Source of the DNA: Microbulbifer sp. VAAF005
GTDB taxonomy: Bacteria > Pseudomonadota > Gammaproteobacteria > Pseudomonadales > Cellvibrionaceae
NCBI RefSeq assembly: GCF_030012985.1
Contig: NZ_CP120233.1
Coordinates: 4,149,001-4,213,000, forward strand
Reading direction: 5' to 3'
Length of the DNA: 64,000 bases
The translations under genes were made by a program, and so were the position numbers. Under the pieces are notes generated by a model. That model did not search any database. It saw nothing but the letters and a program-made list of their open reading frames with translations, and had not been told where the DNA came from. Shown here piece by piece: positions 49,901-59,352 of this stretch (position 1 is the stretch's first letter; every line of letters starts with the position of its first letter).

Positions 49901-52401
49901 TTACTGCTCTGATTGGGCAAATTGGCAGCGGAGCCGTCACCGTGACCGGTATGGGCTCCTCACTGGCAATAGAGGATCTCTTGTCCTTGGGACACCAAAC
50001 CGGTGGTTCGGGCATGCTGACAGTTGAAGATGGTGGAAGCGTCTCCACACAGAAAACGGCCTATATTGGTTATGCTGGCATGGGTTCGGCCACGGTTACT
50101 GGCGAGGGAGCCCTGATGGATATGAATGGCTCCCTGCACCTTGGCCAGCAAGCCGATAGCTCAGGGGTGTTGAAGGTCCAGGATGGCGGGGCTGTCTCCG
50201 CCCAGGTTAATGCGCTGATCGGCTACGATGGCATGGGCGAAGCGAGTGTCACCGGAGCTGGTTCCACGCTCGATACGGATGGCCTGATGATTCTCGGCAG
50301 GCATGACAGCAGTTCAGGATTACTGACCATTGGGGATGGTGGGGCCGTATCTGTTGGTGGTGAGGTGATTATTGGCGATGCCGGTATTGGCGAGATTACT
50401 GTTAGCGGTACAGATTCCAGATTTGAAACACAAGGCACCGTAAGAATTGGTGAGGGAGTTACCTCTACGGCAACCATGTTTATCGGGCCAGATGCCACTT
50501 TTAAAGCAAACCGGTTACTGGCGGGCAGCGGAACCGTCAGTGTGACCGTTGATGGTGCCACCTTGCAGGCCGGCGCTGATAACGTCTCATTTCTTTCTGG
50601 ATTTTCCAGCACCGAATTTACTGTTGGCTCAAATGGCATGTTGCTGGATACCAATGGCTTTGACATCGCTATTGATGGAGAGATCGACTGGCGCAGTGGG
50701 GGAGCCTTAGCCACCATCGGTACCGGGACGTTAACCCTGGATACCGACCAATATATCCCTGGGGGCACAACGGTACGCAATAGCACATTAATTGTCGGCA
50801 GGAATACTTCCGAAATTGGCGTTCGGTTGACTGGTAACATCCTGATTGAGGATGCCGGGGTGCTTGGCGGAGCCGGCCGAATTTTTGGCAGTGTAACCAG
50901 TGAAGGAGGCACTATCACGCCGGGTAATTCCATCGGGACAACCACTATTTTCGGTGACTATTCAGGTACGAATGCGACTTTGCAGATTGAAGTTGAAGGG
51001 CATGCCAATGCTTCCCTGGCCAGGGCCGACCAGCTTGTTGTGGCGGGTGATATTGATGTCAGTGGAACTACACTGGCACTGGTTATGACCCCCCTGGACC
51101 CCACCCAGTGGGCCATGGTGCCAACAGGCCCCTTCACTATTGTCGATAACTGGGGCACCAGTGCGATAGCTGGCTCTTTTGAGAGCATCGACAACACCAA
51201 TCACCTGTATTTCCTTGAGCCGCACCTGAGTTACACCGGTGGAGATGGCAATGATATCTCGCTCACCCTGACCCGCAATGATCTCGCCTTTGAGATTGAC
51301 GGCAGCACGGTTAACCAGAGAGCGGTTGGCGCCAGCCTTGATAGCATGGACTGGTCAAACCCGGTATACAATGCCATGGCGATGAGTATCTCATCCGAGG
51401 CAGAAGCCCTGGCATCCTATGAAAGCCTGTCTGGTGAAATCAATGCCTCTGCTCGCAGCCAGCTTATCGAAGACAGTCACTTTATTCGCACTGCGATTTC
51501 CAACCGCCTATATCAACGTGCCGCAGACGATTTACTCTATCCTGGCGCAGGCCCAAATGGTGCAGAGCGCGGTGGCCCCGCGCTATGGAGTCGAGCATTT
51601 GGCAGCTGGGGGCGGGTAGATGGAGATGGCAATGCAGCCGGCCTGGATCGCTCAATTGGAGGTGTCTTCCTTGGTGCCGATGTCCGGGTGCTTGAGAATA
51701 CCCGCATAGGCCTGGTGGGTGGTTATAGTGCCTCTAATATGGATGGAGACGCTCATCATGCCTCTATGTACAGTGACAATTACAACCTGGGCGCTTACAT
51801 CGGCACCGGGTTTGAGGTAGTGAAGCTCAGGGCTGGTATCGCAGCAGCTTGGCACCGAATGGATGGTGAGCGGTTTGTCTCCCTGGGGTCGGGTACTTTC
51901 ATTGATAACCTGGACTCCTCGCAGGATGTGACCACCTTCCAGGCCTTCGGTGAAGCAGGCATTGACCTCAATGTATCGAGTATACCCCTGGAGCCATTTG
52001 CGGGTTTTGCCTGGGTCAACCTGGCCAGTGATGGTTTTACAGAAAGGGGAGGGCACGCAGTTCTGACAAGCCAGGACCAGAGCGATGATATGCTGTTTAC
52101 AGCACTCGGCCTGCGCGCTGTTTCCGGTTTTATGGTGGGGGAAACCGGTGTGACCTTGCAGGGCAAGATTGGATGGCAGCACACCTCTGACGATACCACA
52201 GCCCTAACCCAGGCCTTTGCGGCAGGTGGTGACCGCTTCACCATTGAGGGTGTCCCGATTGCCCAGGACCAGGTTTTCCTGGAAGCCGGCTTAGCAGCCA
52301 GCCTAAGCGAGAGATCTTCATTGGTGTTGAATTATTCTAGCCAGGTTAGCTCCGATGCCCAGAACCACGGTGTGAATGCAAGATTCAATCTTCGCTTCTG
52401 A
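46938..52401 (+). pseudogene. Autotransporter adhesin 2, paralogue of 1, four frame breaks
   Basis: Second type V adhesin, about 1,821 residues when repaired. Leader of ~112 residues, then signal core SVLGSAVFFGALLFVP ending near AAG (137), the same repeat passenger, and a barrel (WSRAFGSWGRVDGDGN onward) almost identical to copy 1. Breaks lie in C6 (47089-47094), G7 (48395-48401) and G6 (49006-49011), each needing one more base, and in G5 (49116-49120), needing one fewer or two more. The ATG at 46938 has GGAG upstream. From 49121 to the end the frame is open and encodes about half of the passenger and the whole barrel. Confidence 0.8.
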
Positions 52402-52553
52402 ATATACGATGCACGCAAGGCCCCGAAGTCAAAAGGGGCTTTGTAGTAGGAGTTACCAGTCGGCAAGCACTGTGCTGGAAAATTTCTTTCATGGCTAGGG
52501 ATATAGTTATTCTGCTTGTGATTATGGCGTGATTGAGTATTGAAAGTTTTGCG
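50883..52553 (+). repeat. Direct repeat copy 2 (autotransporter 3' end plus flank)
   Basis: Partner of 44727-46397. Here the repeat ends inside an intact neighbouring gene, the GSCFA gene (52522-54081), so this copy holds the original junction. Confidence 0.85.
52417..52442 (+). terminator. Terminator-like hairpin after autotransporter 2
   Basis: AAGGCCCC pairs with GGGGCTTT with a G-T pair, at the same position as the hairpin after copy 1. It separates the gene from the convergent GSCFA gene. Confidence 0.5.
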
Positions 52554-54081
52554 TGTCTTTCTGGCTATCTTCTGATTTAATTGATCCCAAAATTTTCTTC
52601 AAAAGCTGAATCGTTCCTTCATCTCCAGGCCTCATTTCCAAGGCTTTTTCCAAGTATTCCTTTGCGACTTTTAAGTTTAAAGGTTCAATTAGCTTGGCGC
52701 CAAGTTTATACGCAGTAAAACCAATCCCTCGAGAGACCTGTGCCCATTGTTCTACCAAGGCCATTGCACTCTCAAGATTACCCTGGTCAACCTGAATTGA
52801 AATCAGCTCTTTCCAAATTGAGTGGTTACGTAGCTTGGGCTCTATAAAGGGTTCCAGCACTTCCCAGGCCCTTTTAAAATGTTTTGCTCCACGTAGCGCT
52901 TGCGCTTTAGTAGCTGCGGTATTTGCATCTGTTTTAACAACTTCTAATGCTTTAACCGCTTCCTCGTAATTGCCGGTTTTATTTAGGAATCGGGCAAATT
53001 GTAGCGCAAAATCGGGATATTCCTTGTACATCGAGCGGTACTTGGAAAATAGAGCTTTTTTGGCTGGTATTGGGGTTGATGGTGTGCGGAGCTGCTCTAA
53101 TACGCTCTCTCTTGAGAGATCTCCCACAGCTTTACAGTATTTATCAACAAGCCTGGAAACTTGAATACGTACCAATTCATCTCGTACATGTACTTGATCG
53201 TCCATCCAGGCGATACTGCGATCTGTCAATAGTATAGATTCATAGCTAGGATAATAGAAAACATTAGAGTTTGAGCATACCAGTGCTTCAGCGGCAGTTC
53301 TTAATACGGATTTTGAATATGAATTTGAAATGGAGATATCTTGATTTCTATATGTAAGCGACATTGGGACAGGTGAGACTGTAACTAGTATATTCTGTTG
53401 AACTTCAGCATTGGCTTTCAAGATCTGTATTGTTTTATCGAGATAGCCGTAGACTTCATTATAATTCAATACATGAAGTTCAAACCTTCCAGGCCATAAT
53501 TTCATAATTTTTGGTAGTGGAATTGTATTAAGGTATAAGTTGGTTTTTTTGTCGAACCAGACCTCCGATAGCCCCAGGGTGATAATCACTGTTTCAGCTT
53601 TCCGAACTGATTTATAAAACTGAGTAATTGCCTCTCTTCTTGTATTTACTGCCTCTAATGGAGCAGGGCGTATGGATGACAATACGTTAAGATCACAATA
53701 TTTCCCCTTGCTTACCTCAATAATGCAGTCTCCTGGCATCTCGCAATTGTCATCCAATGCCCATTTGAATTCGTTGTAAATGGATGAGACTCCAAAGTTG
53801 GTGATTGAATCAAGCTTCGGGTCTTCAAACTCAGGCAGTCCAAAGATCTCGCTCGATGGAACACGGAAGCCAAGTTCAATCAGTTTGGTTTCGACATTTC
53901 GGGCGAAGCAGGAACCAACCGAAAAAACACATGATCCAGGTCGAAATTGAAATCCAGCCATAAAATCAGGTCTTGCGATAGGTTCATATCTGTTGTCCGC
54001 AGAACGATTAGGCCAGTGCCCGACACGATTTTTTTTCTTGCTGCTGATTGCCTCTTTATCAGATAATATTTGTATAGGCAT
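52522..54081 (-). CDS. GSCFA-domain protein with C-terminal TPR-like repeats
   Basis: The protein has 519 residues. The N-terminal half is a GSCFA domain: the namesake VFSVGSCFARNVE lies near residue 55 and IITLGLSEVWFD near 165, an SGNH-hydrolase-related fold. Residues from ~330 form helical tetratricopeptide-like repeats (FARFLNKTGNYEEAVKALE, EYLEKALEMRPGDE). Members may act on surface polysaccharides but no substrate is known. It converges on autotransporter 2, and its last ten codons lie inside the duplicated segment. Confidence 0.8.
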   Translation of the reverse strand: MPIQILSDKEAISSKKKNRVGHWPNRSADNRYEPIARPDFMAGFQFRPGSCVFSVGSCFARNVETKLIELGFRVPSSEIFGLPEFEDPKLDSITNFGVSSIYNEFKWALDDNCEMPGDCIIEVSKGKYCDLNVLSSIRPAPLEAVNTRREAITQFYKSVRKAETVIITLGLSEVWFDKKTNLYLNTIPLPKIMKLWPGRFELHVLNYNEVYGYLDKTIQILKANAEVQQNILVTVSPVPMSLTYRNQDISISNSYSKSVLRTAAEALVCSNSNVFYYPSYESILLTDRSIAWMDDQVHVRDELVRIQVSRLVDKYCKAVGDLSRESVLEQLRTPSTPIPAKKALFSKYRSMYKEYPDFALQFARFLNKTGNYEEAVKALEVVKTDANTAATKAQALRGAKHFKRAWEVLEPFIEPKLRNHSIWKELISIQVDQGNLESAMALVEQWAQVSRGIGFTAYKLGAKLIEPLNLKVAKEYLEKALEMRPGDEGTIQLLKKILGSIKSEDSQKDTQNFQYSITP

Positions 54082-54214
54082 GATTGACTCCGGGTTGGTT
54101 TCAGCTCATGAGTTAAAGTTCGCTAATGTTTTTGGCTGGCTCCTAGAATAAGGCCAAAAAATTACCGTAAATATTGGGAGAGGGGTTCCTGAGGTCTTTG
54201 TTGTTTAGTCCATA

Positions 54215-55366
54215 CTAGACTGTTTTCAATAAGTAGTCGCTATATCTATAAGAAAGCCTCAGGTTTGGCGCCCTTGTCCACTTGGTAGATACTACCTAGG
54301 CAGCAGCAAAGAATACAGTCGACTCTTGAAAAAATGATTTCACAAGTTTTCTATTTTTCTTGATGCTCTGCAAATCTGCATTTGCACGACTCAGTAGTGT
54401 CTCACCTTTTTTCAGCGGCCTCTTTGAAGTCCCTATATTTCTCATATGATTCCAGACCAACTCATCTGGATTTAGGTCTGGTGCATATGGCGGTAAGAAC
54501 ACCATTTCAAGCTTTCCATCCTGTGAATCGACATACTCCAATACCTTTTTCGATTTGTGTACTGGGTGCCCATCAACAATGAGAATCACTGGTCTTTTCT
54601 GACTTCTCTGGAAATTTTTGAAGCATTCTACGCACTTTTCTGCCGTGAACTTTCCACTATAAATATGATACCAGAAGCCACCTCTATTCGATAAAGCTGA
54701 GATCGCATTGATTGACTGTCTTTGACCACTCGTTTTTACCACTGGAGTTTTTCCTTTTTCTCCCCATGTCCTTTGGAGTGGATCGTCTGATCTGATACTA
54801 GCCTCGTCCAGCCAAAATATTTCTGCACCAGTTTTTTTCGCATAAGATTTAATCTTTGGATAGACTTCCTTTACCCATTTATTCACCGCCTTCTCATCTC
54901 TCTCGTAAGCTCTTCGTAGAGGCTTTTGTGGCGTCAGGCCCAGTCGATGTAGAAGTGTGCCGACACTAGAAACGCTAAGTTCAATTTTGAATCTCTCAAA
55001 AATCAAATCCGATACGATCTGACGTGTCCACAATCCGAAATCAAAGCCATATTGCCTTGGATCGCCACCAATAATCCATCGTTTGACTTCCTCTTCTTCA
55101 ATAGCTGACAGTTTTCTACCGCGTCCAGGTCTAATTTTTGGAGATAGCGCTTCAATACCTTTCTCCCGAGCAGTCCTTAACCATGGGAAAATAGTTCTGC
55201 TCCCCAGCCCTAAGCTACGACTAACCTCCGCCGCAGATTCTCCATCAAATACTCGCTGAACAGCAATTTTACGTATGAGGTGCTGCTCCTCAGTACTAAG
55301 TTTTCTGGCATCGTATTTCATGCAGTTTATATTACCAGGGTGTACTGATTATTTCTGCCCCGCTAG
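54215..55366 (-). mobile_element. IS630-family insertion sequence
   Basis: A 1,152-bp element flanked by TA on both sides (54213-54214 and 55367-55368), the IS630 target duplication. Its ends read CTAG outward, and the first 22 bases of the two ends share about 12, including CTAG and AATAA. It carries one intact transposase. Confidence 0.7.
54296..55321 (-). CDS. IS630-family transposase
   Basis: The 341-residue transposase has an N-terminal helix-turn-helix (VSRSLGLGSRTIFPWLRTA, ~residue 33) and a linker GRGRKLSAIEEEEV. The DDE catalytic core has Asp in IFWLDEASIRSDD, Asp in VILIVDGHPVHKSKK, and Glu in PPYAPDLNPDELVWNHMR. Full length and undisturbed, so the element could still be active. 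Confidence 0.92.
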   Translation of the reverse strand: MKYDARKLSTEEQHLIRKIAVQRVFDGESAAEVSRSLGLGSRTIFPWLRTAREKGIEALSPKIRPGRGRKLSAIEEEEVKRWIIGGDPRQYGFDFGLWTRQIVSDLIFERFKIELSVSSVGTLLHRLGLTPQKPLRRAYERDEKAVNKWVKEVYPKIKSYAKKTGAEIFWLDEASIRSDDPLQRTWGEKGKTPVVKTSGQRQSINAISALSNRGGFWYHIYSGKFTAEKCVECFKNFQRSQKRPVILIVDGHPVHKSKKVLEYVDSQDGKLEMVFLPPYAPDLNPDELVWNHMRNIGTSKRPLKKGETLLSRANADLQSIKKNRKLVKSFFQESTVFFAAA

Positions 55367-55892
55367 TAAGTTGATTTATAAACTGTTAATTCAGGATGGG
55401 TTTTTCCTGAAATTAAAAATTTAAAAGCAATATCCCATCGTTATGGCTTGTAAAGTGTGGGTATGTAATGGTGGGTTATTATTTTGTAATAGGCATTTTG
55501 GGTCGTTTGGGTCGTTTGGGTTGTGTGAGGTGCAGTGTCCGAGTCGCTGGGAGGATCTGCTAACCCTCTGGCATTATAAATAGATTGGGTACTTTTCTCT
55601 CCCGATGATTTATGTGAATTAACGTATTGCATTATTAGTTTAATCATCGGAGACTCCGTTTTGATTTGTCCCAAGTAACTATTTTTGTTTTATTGCTACA
55701 GGGCGCCTGTTGGCTCTTGAGTCTAAGATGGTGGTTAATTAAAGAGTGTCATTTCTATTTTGCTTGCAAAGAAAATTATACTAATCAATGTATTTACTCC
55801 CTGGGTTCTCTATTGGATTTGTGGTTTGGAAATTTTTCTATGAAGTCGTTGAATCAGGGGCTTCAGCGGCGTTGTAATGCTCTTTTGTAGGT
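55367..55892. other. Intergenic region beside the IS630 element
   Basis: No supported gene. A short GGTCGTTTG repeat occurs near 55500-55520. A 77-codon minus-strand frame (55441-55674) has no signature. Confidence 0.45.
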
Positions 55893-56432
55893 CTAGGGTT
55901 GTTCGTTTGCTTCGCCACGGCCCTGGTGATTAAAAAACAGTACCAGATTCCGGACCGTTGTTACCTTGCCAAAATAGGGATTGCTTTGATAGTCCTCAAG
56001 GGTTCGCCCGGTTCTTTGTGCGATCTCCTCAATTAAGTCCAGATAGAGATCATCTTCATCCAGTTTCAGGGTGTTAAAGAAATCATCTGATGCTTGAATT
56101 GGGATCAGTTGTTTGGTGGGAAGTGCCGCTTGTAGTTGCTCATACACCGCTCTAATAATCCATGTATCTACAATTTTGTAATCAAACTCCCGGGCAAATT
56201 CACAAACGGATAAATCTTTGCGGTTGTCACGTAGATGTTGGAAATGCCTATCAATTTTGGGTTGTTCGAGATAGCCCCAAATTATGGCCAATAATACTAA
56301 GCCAACTAAAGCTAAAAGATATATTGGCTGGTAAATAAGAAGAGCTAACACTGCTGTTAGAAAAGCAAATAGTGTAAATTTACCTGCCCTTTCAGGCTTG
56401 TATTTAGGCATAAACCTTGATGCTTTTCTCAT
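55893..56432 (-). CDS. Membrane-anchored protein of unknown function
   Basis: I do not recognise the family. The product has about 179 residues: a basic N-terminus (RKASRFMPKYKPER), two adjacent hydrophobic segments (about residues 20-50), then a soluble acidic C-terminal domain of ~125 residues ending NPYFGKVTTVRNLVLFFNHQ. The ATG at 56432 lies 4 bases after the stop of the lipoprotein gene, so the two are an operon. A broken copy of its tail occurs at 37349-37420, so this family has been duplicated in the region. Confidence 0.6.
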   Translation of the reverse strand: MRKASRFMPKYKPERAGKFTLFAFLTAVLALLIYQPIYLLALVGLVLLAIIWGYLEQPKIDRHFQHLRDNRKDLSVCEFAREFDYKIVDTWIIRAVYEQLQAALPTKQLIPIQASDDFFNTLKLDEDDLYLDLIEEIAQRTGRTLEDYQSNPYFGKVTTVRNLVLFFNHQGRGEANEQP

Positions 56433-56436
56433 GTTT

Positions 56437-56799
56437 TTATTGTTGCTCCAGTTTTGGTAGTCGTAGCTTTTGTTCCAATTGAACAAAGGTTTTTTCTGTG
56501 TAGGGGCCAAAAACAAACTCGGAAGAATCTGCAAATTTGTGGCCTTTAAGTCGATCTATGTAATAGTAAGCGCAGGCACCCTCAGGGCAAGCGTAGACTG
56601 AGACGAACATCTCGTTTGCACTGATATGATGTGGCTTATCGATACGGCGGATGTAGGCATCGTCCCCCAAATTAAAACCAAGGGCTTTTTCGCCATCTAT
56701 CCAATAAATCTCGTAAGGGCCATCACTCCATGAAGGAGAACACCCAATTAAAAATATGGCGACGAGTAGTGGGATGTACTTCAGGACACTTCTTTGCAT
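56437..56799 (-). CDS. Predicted lipoprotein
   Basis: The product has 120 residues with a lipoprotein signal peptide: LKYIPLLVAIFLIGC, lipobox LIGC with the cysteine near residue 20. The mature part is small and has two more cysteines (VYACPEGACAYY) that could form a disulfide. The family is unknown. It is co-transcribed with the membrane protein downstream. The internal ATG at 56799 places the signal peptide at the N-terminus. Confidence 0.65.
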   Translation of the reverse strand: MQRSVLKYIPLLVAIFLIGCSPSWSDGPYEIYWIDGEKALGFNLGDDAYIRRIDKPHHISANEMFVSVYACPEGACAYYYIDRLKGHKFADSSEFVFGPYTEKTFVQLEQKLRLPKLEQQ

Positions 56800-56902
56800 A
56801 AATGCTTTTACTTTGCATCTGTCCACATAGAAAGTAACCCTTTTAAGTTACAACTCTGTGAGAAATTGAAACTACAGCTGTGATTATCTACCAAATTAGA
56901 TA

Positions 56903-57787
56903 CTAATTACGGAAGTTTTGCAGGGCGAGAATACGATCATCCAGTGGTGGGTGCGTGGCCATAAGCGCTCCCATGCTACCGAATATACCGAAGGCTTTCA
57001 TATTACCAGGTAGGGGTTCCTCGTGGCCGCGATCGGACTCCACCTTGAGCCGTTGCAGCGCGGCAATCATGGATTGGGGGCTGGCCAGTGTGGCGCCGGC
57101 ATGGTCGGCCCGATATTCACGGCGGCGACTGAACCAGGCGACAATCATCATGGCGAAGAAGCCGAATATGATGTCCATAACAATGGATGTGACAAAATAG
57201 CCGATGCCCAATCCCTCTTCGTTGCGCAAGATAACCCGGTCTACGAAGAACCCAACCAAGCGGGCAAGGAACATCACAAAGGTATTTACCACGCCCTGGA
57301 TTAGTGCCAGCGTCACCATATCGCCATTGGCCACGTGACCAATTTCATGGCCAATAACGGCGCGGGCTTCCTCTCGGCTGAAGCGCTGCAACAGACCGGC
57401 ACTGACAGAGACCAGAGCGCTGTTGCGATTCCAGCCTGTGGCGAAGGCATTCGCCTGGGGCATTGGAAATATCCCCACATCTGGCATACCGATGCCTGCT
57501 TTGCGGGAGAGTTCCCGTACGGTTTCTACCAACCACTGTTCATCGGCACTGCGGGGCTGCTCGATAATTTGTGTGCGGGTACTGACCCGTGCGATGGTTT
57601 TCGATAAGAGCAGGGAAATAAAAGACCCGCCAAAACCAAAAATCGCGCACATCAGCAACAAGGCGCCGAGGTTGAGATCGACACCGTTTGCCTGAAGAAT
57701 TCCCCCAATTCCAAAAATATTGAAAATAATGCCGACCAATACAAGGACAGCAAGGTTGGTCAGCAGGAATAGCCCAATGCGCAACAT
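56903..57787 (-). CDS. htpX: Membrane zinc metalloprotease HtpX
   Basis: This 294-residue inner-membrane heat-shock protease degrades damaged membrane proteins. The zinc motif HEIGH is in AVIGHEIGHVANGD near residue 140, with two hydrophobic segments before it and two after. The third ligand region is RREYRADHAGA near 220. The ATG at 57787 follows AAGGAGAG and matches the family start MLRIGLFLLTNLAV. Confidence 0.95.
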   Translation of the reverse strand: MLRIGLFLLTNLAVLVLVGIIFNIFGIGGILQANGVDLNLGALLLMCAIFGFGGSFISLLLSKTIARVSTRTQIIEQPRSADEQWLVETVRELSRKAGIGMPDVGIFPMPQANAFATGWNRNSALVSVSAGLLQRFSREEARAVIGHEIGHVANGDMVTLALIQGVVNTFVMFLARLVGFFVDRVILRNEEGLGIGYFVTSIVMDIIFGFFAMMIVAWFSRRREYRADHAGATLASPQSMIAALQRLKVESDRGHEEPLPGNMKAFGIFGSMGALMATHPPLDDRILALQNFRN

Positions 57788-57961
57788 CGGATCTCTCCTT
57801 TGAGTGAGTGTCTTTACGGAATTATTCCGCGGCTCCACCGGTAAGTTTAGATAGGGTTGGCGCAACTTGCCTTACTGTAGATCGGCACAGCTTGGCCTGC
57901 TGTGCCGAGTCCGTCGAGTGCGCGTGTCTGCGACTCTTTCCGTGGTGCTTGGGGGGAATTA

Positions 57962-58246
57962 CTAGTCAGAGTTTTGGGTGGCAAGGAGGCGGTCGACCTC
58001 GCTGGTGAGGTGTTGTTTCAGCTCCGGCTCCAGGTCGTTCCAGTGCACATCCATCAGGGCGCCCTGAAGAGCGTAGAGCATTACTTTGGAGGCGTTAATC
58101 CCCCGGTTGCGAATACTGATAAAGGCCTCGACAGGCCCAACCCTGCGCAGGTCATCGTGGGAGCGAATGCCAATAGAGTGGAGAATATTGACCGAGGCCA
58201 GGCCCAGGTTTTTTAGTTTTAATAGTTCTGATTGACTCGGGTGCAT
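57962..58246 (-). CDS. TfoX C-terminal (helix-hairpin-helix) domain protein
   Basis: This 94-residue protein resembles the stand-alone C-terminal domain of TfoX/Sxy: LLKLKNLGLASVNILHSIGI, then DDLRRVGPVEAFISIR and MLYALQGALMDVHWNDL. TfoX regulates competence; proteins with only this domain are common and uncharacterised. The ATG at 58246 starts exactly at the domain; the longer frame to 58477 adds 77 residues without signature. Confidence 0.75.
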   Translation of the reverse strand: MHPSQSELLKLKNLGLASVNILHSIGIRSHDDLRRVGPVEAFISIRNRGINASKVMLYALQGALMDVHWNDLEPELKQHLTSEVDRLLATQNSD

Positions 58247-58471
58247 TCGGTTTTCCCTACCAGTTTGAGCGTCCGTTGTCGCAGCCAACCCCTCGACTGC
58301 GGCTTTGAACTTAACATAAATTAACAGGTGGCTAACAAACATTACCGCCAGATTATTGTGCGGCGCGCCTGCTTTGGTGCCATAGTTAAGGGCGATTGTC
58401 TGCGCTCTGTTAAAGTAGGCATAGCCTGTTGAATAATTTAGCCTGCCCTTTGGAGTTCGCCTAATAATGAG

Positions 58472-59212
58472 ATGCAAATGTTATCGACACCGCTGAAGCG
58501 TATGTTATTTGGGCTCGGCGATGAGCATGTCATTGTTGACCCAGCTTCTGACCAGCTTTTACATCCCGAAGCACTGATCGCCTTTCAGCGCTTGAGTCGG
58601 GATGCCCGTGAAGAGGGGTTTGCCCCTAAAATCGTTTCCGGTTTTCGCGCCTTTGATCGACAACTGTTGATTTGGAATGCCAAAGCACAAGGTCACCGCC
58701 CGGTTCTCGATAGTCACGGTACTCCCCTGGATATTGAACAGTTAAGCGAGCGGGAGCTGATCTTCGCCATTCTGCGCTGGTCTGCATTGCCGGGAGCATC
58801 CCGTCACCACTGGGGTACCGATTTCGATATTATCGATGCGGCGGCAGTCCCCGCTGACTATGCAGTCCAGCTCACACCCCAGGAGGTGGCGGACGACGGA
58901 GTTTTTGGCGCCTTCCACCGCTGGCTGGATAACCAAATCAGCACGGGTAATAGTTATGGGCTGTTCCGCCCCTATGCAGAGGATCGCGGCGGAGTCGCAC
59001 CGGAACGCTGGCACCTGAGCTATGCCCCCAGGGCCCGAGAGCTTCAGGAACTTCTCAGCGTGGAGCGCCTGTCCGAGTTGCTACAAGAGTCAGAACTATC
59101 CCTGGGCACTGCGGTTTGCGAGCACCTTCAGGAAATCTATACGCGCTATATCTGGGTTCCGGATCACTGCTACCCCCATTTAATGGGCAACTATAGCGGC
59201 CTGTTGAGATAG
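58472..59212 (+). CDS. M15-family metallopeptidase (D-Ala-D-Ala carboxypeptidase-like)
   Basis: The 246-residue peptidase has zinc ligands in SRHHWGTDFDII (His and Asp, residue ~110) and ERWHLSYAPRAR (His, ~180); IVSGFRAFDRQLLIW near residue 53 is also conserved. The family trims peptidoglycan peptides. There is no signal peptide from the ATG at 58472, so it may act in the cytoplasm or use another export route. Confidence 0.85.
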   Translation: MQMLSTPLKRMLFGLGDEHVIVDPASDQLLHPEALIAFQRLSRDAREEGFAPKIVSGFRAFDRQLLIWNAKAQGHRPVLDSHGTPLDIEQLSERELIFAILRWSALPGASRHHWGTDFDIIDAAAVPADYAVQLTPQEVADDGVFGAFHRWLDNQISTGNSYGLFRPYAEDRGGVAPERWHLSYAPRARELQELLSVERLSELLQESELSLGTAVCEHLQEIYTRYIWVPDHCYPHLMGNYSGLLR

Positions 59213-59352
59213 GTTGGTTACAGTTTATTACCACCTCAATGGGGGGTGGCAAGAAAGCTACTTTGCGATGGAGGCTTCCTCTTGAAAGGGGCTAGTGATC
59301 CTGCCAAGCTGCGCCGCAGTGAATGCCCTGGGAAATATAAGGGAGATGAATT

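Noticed and set aside
55441..55674. 77-codon minus-strand frame beside the IS630 element
   Set aside because: Thr/Gln low-complexity repeat and no recognised domain; not enough to call a gene.
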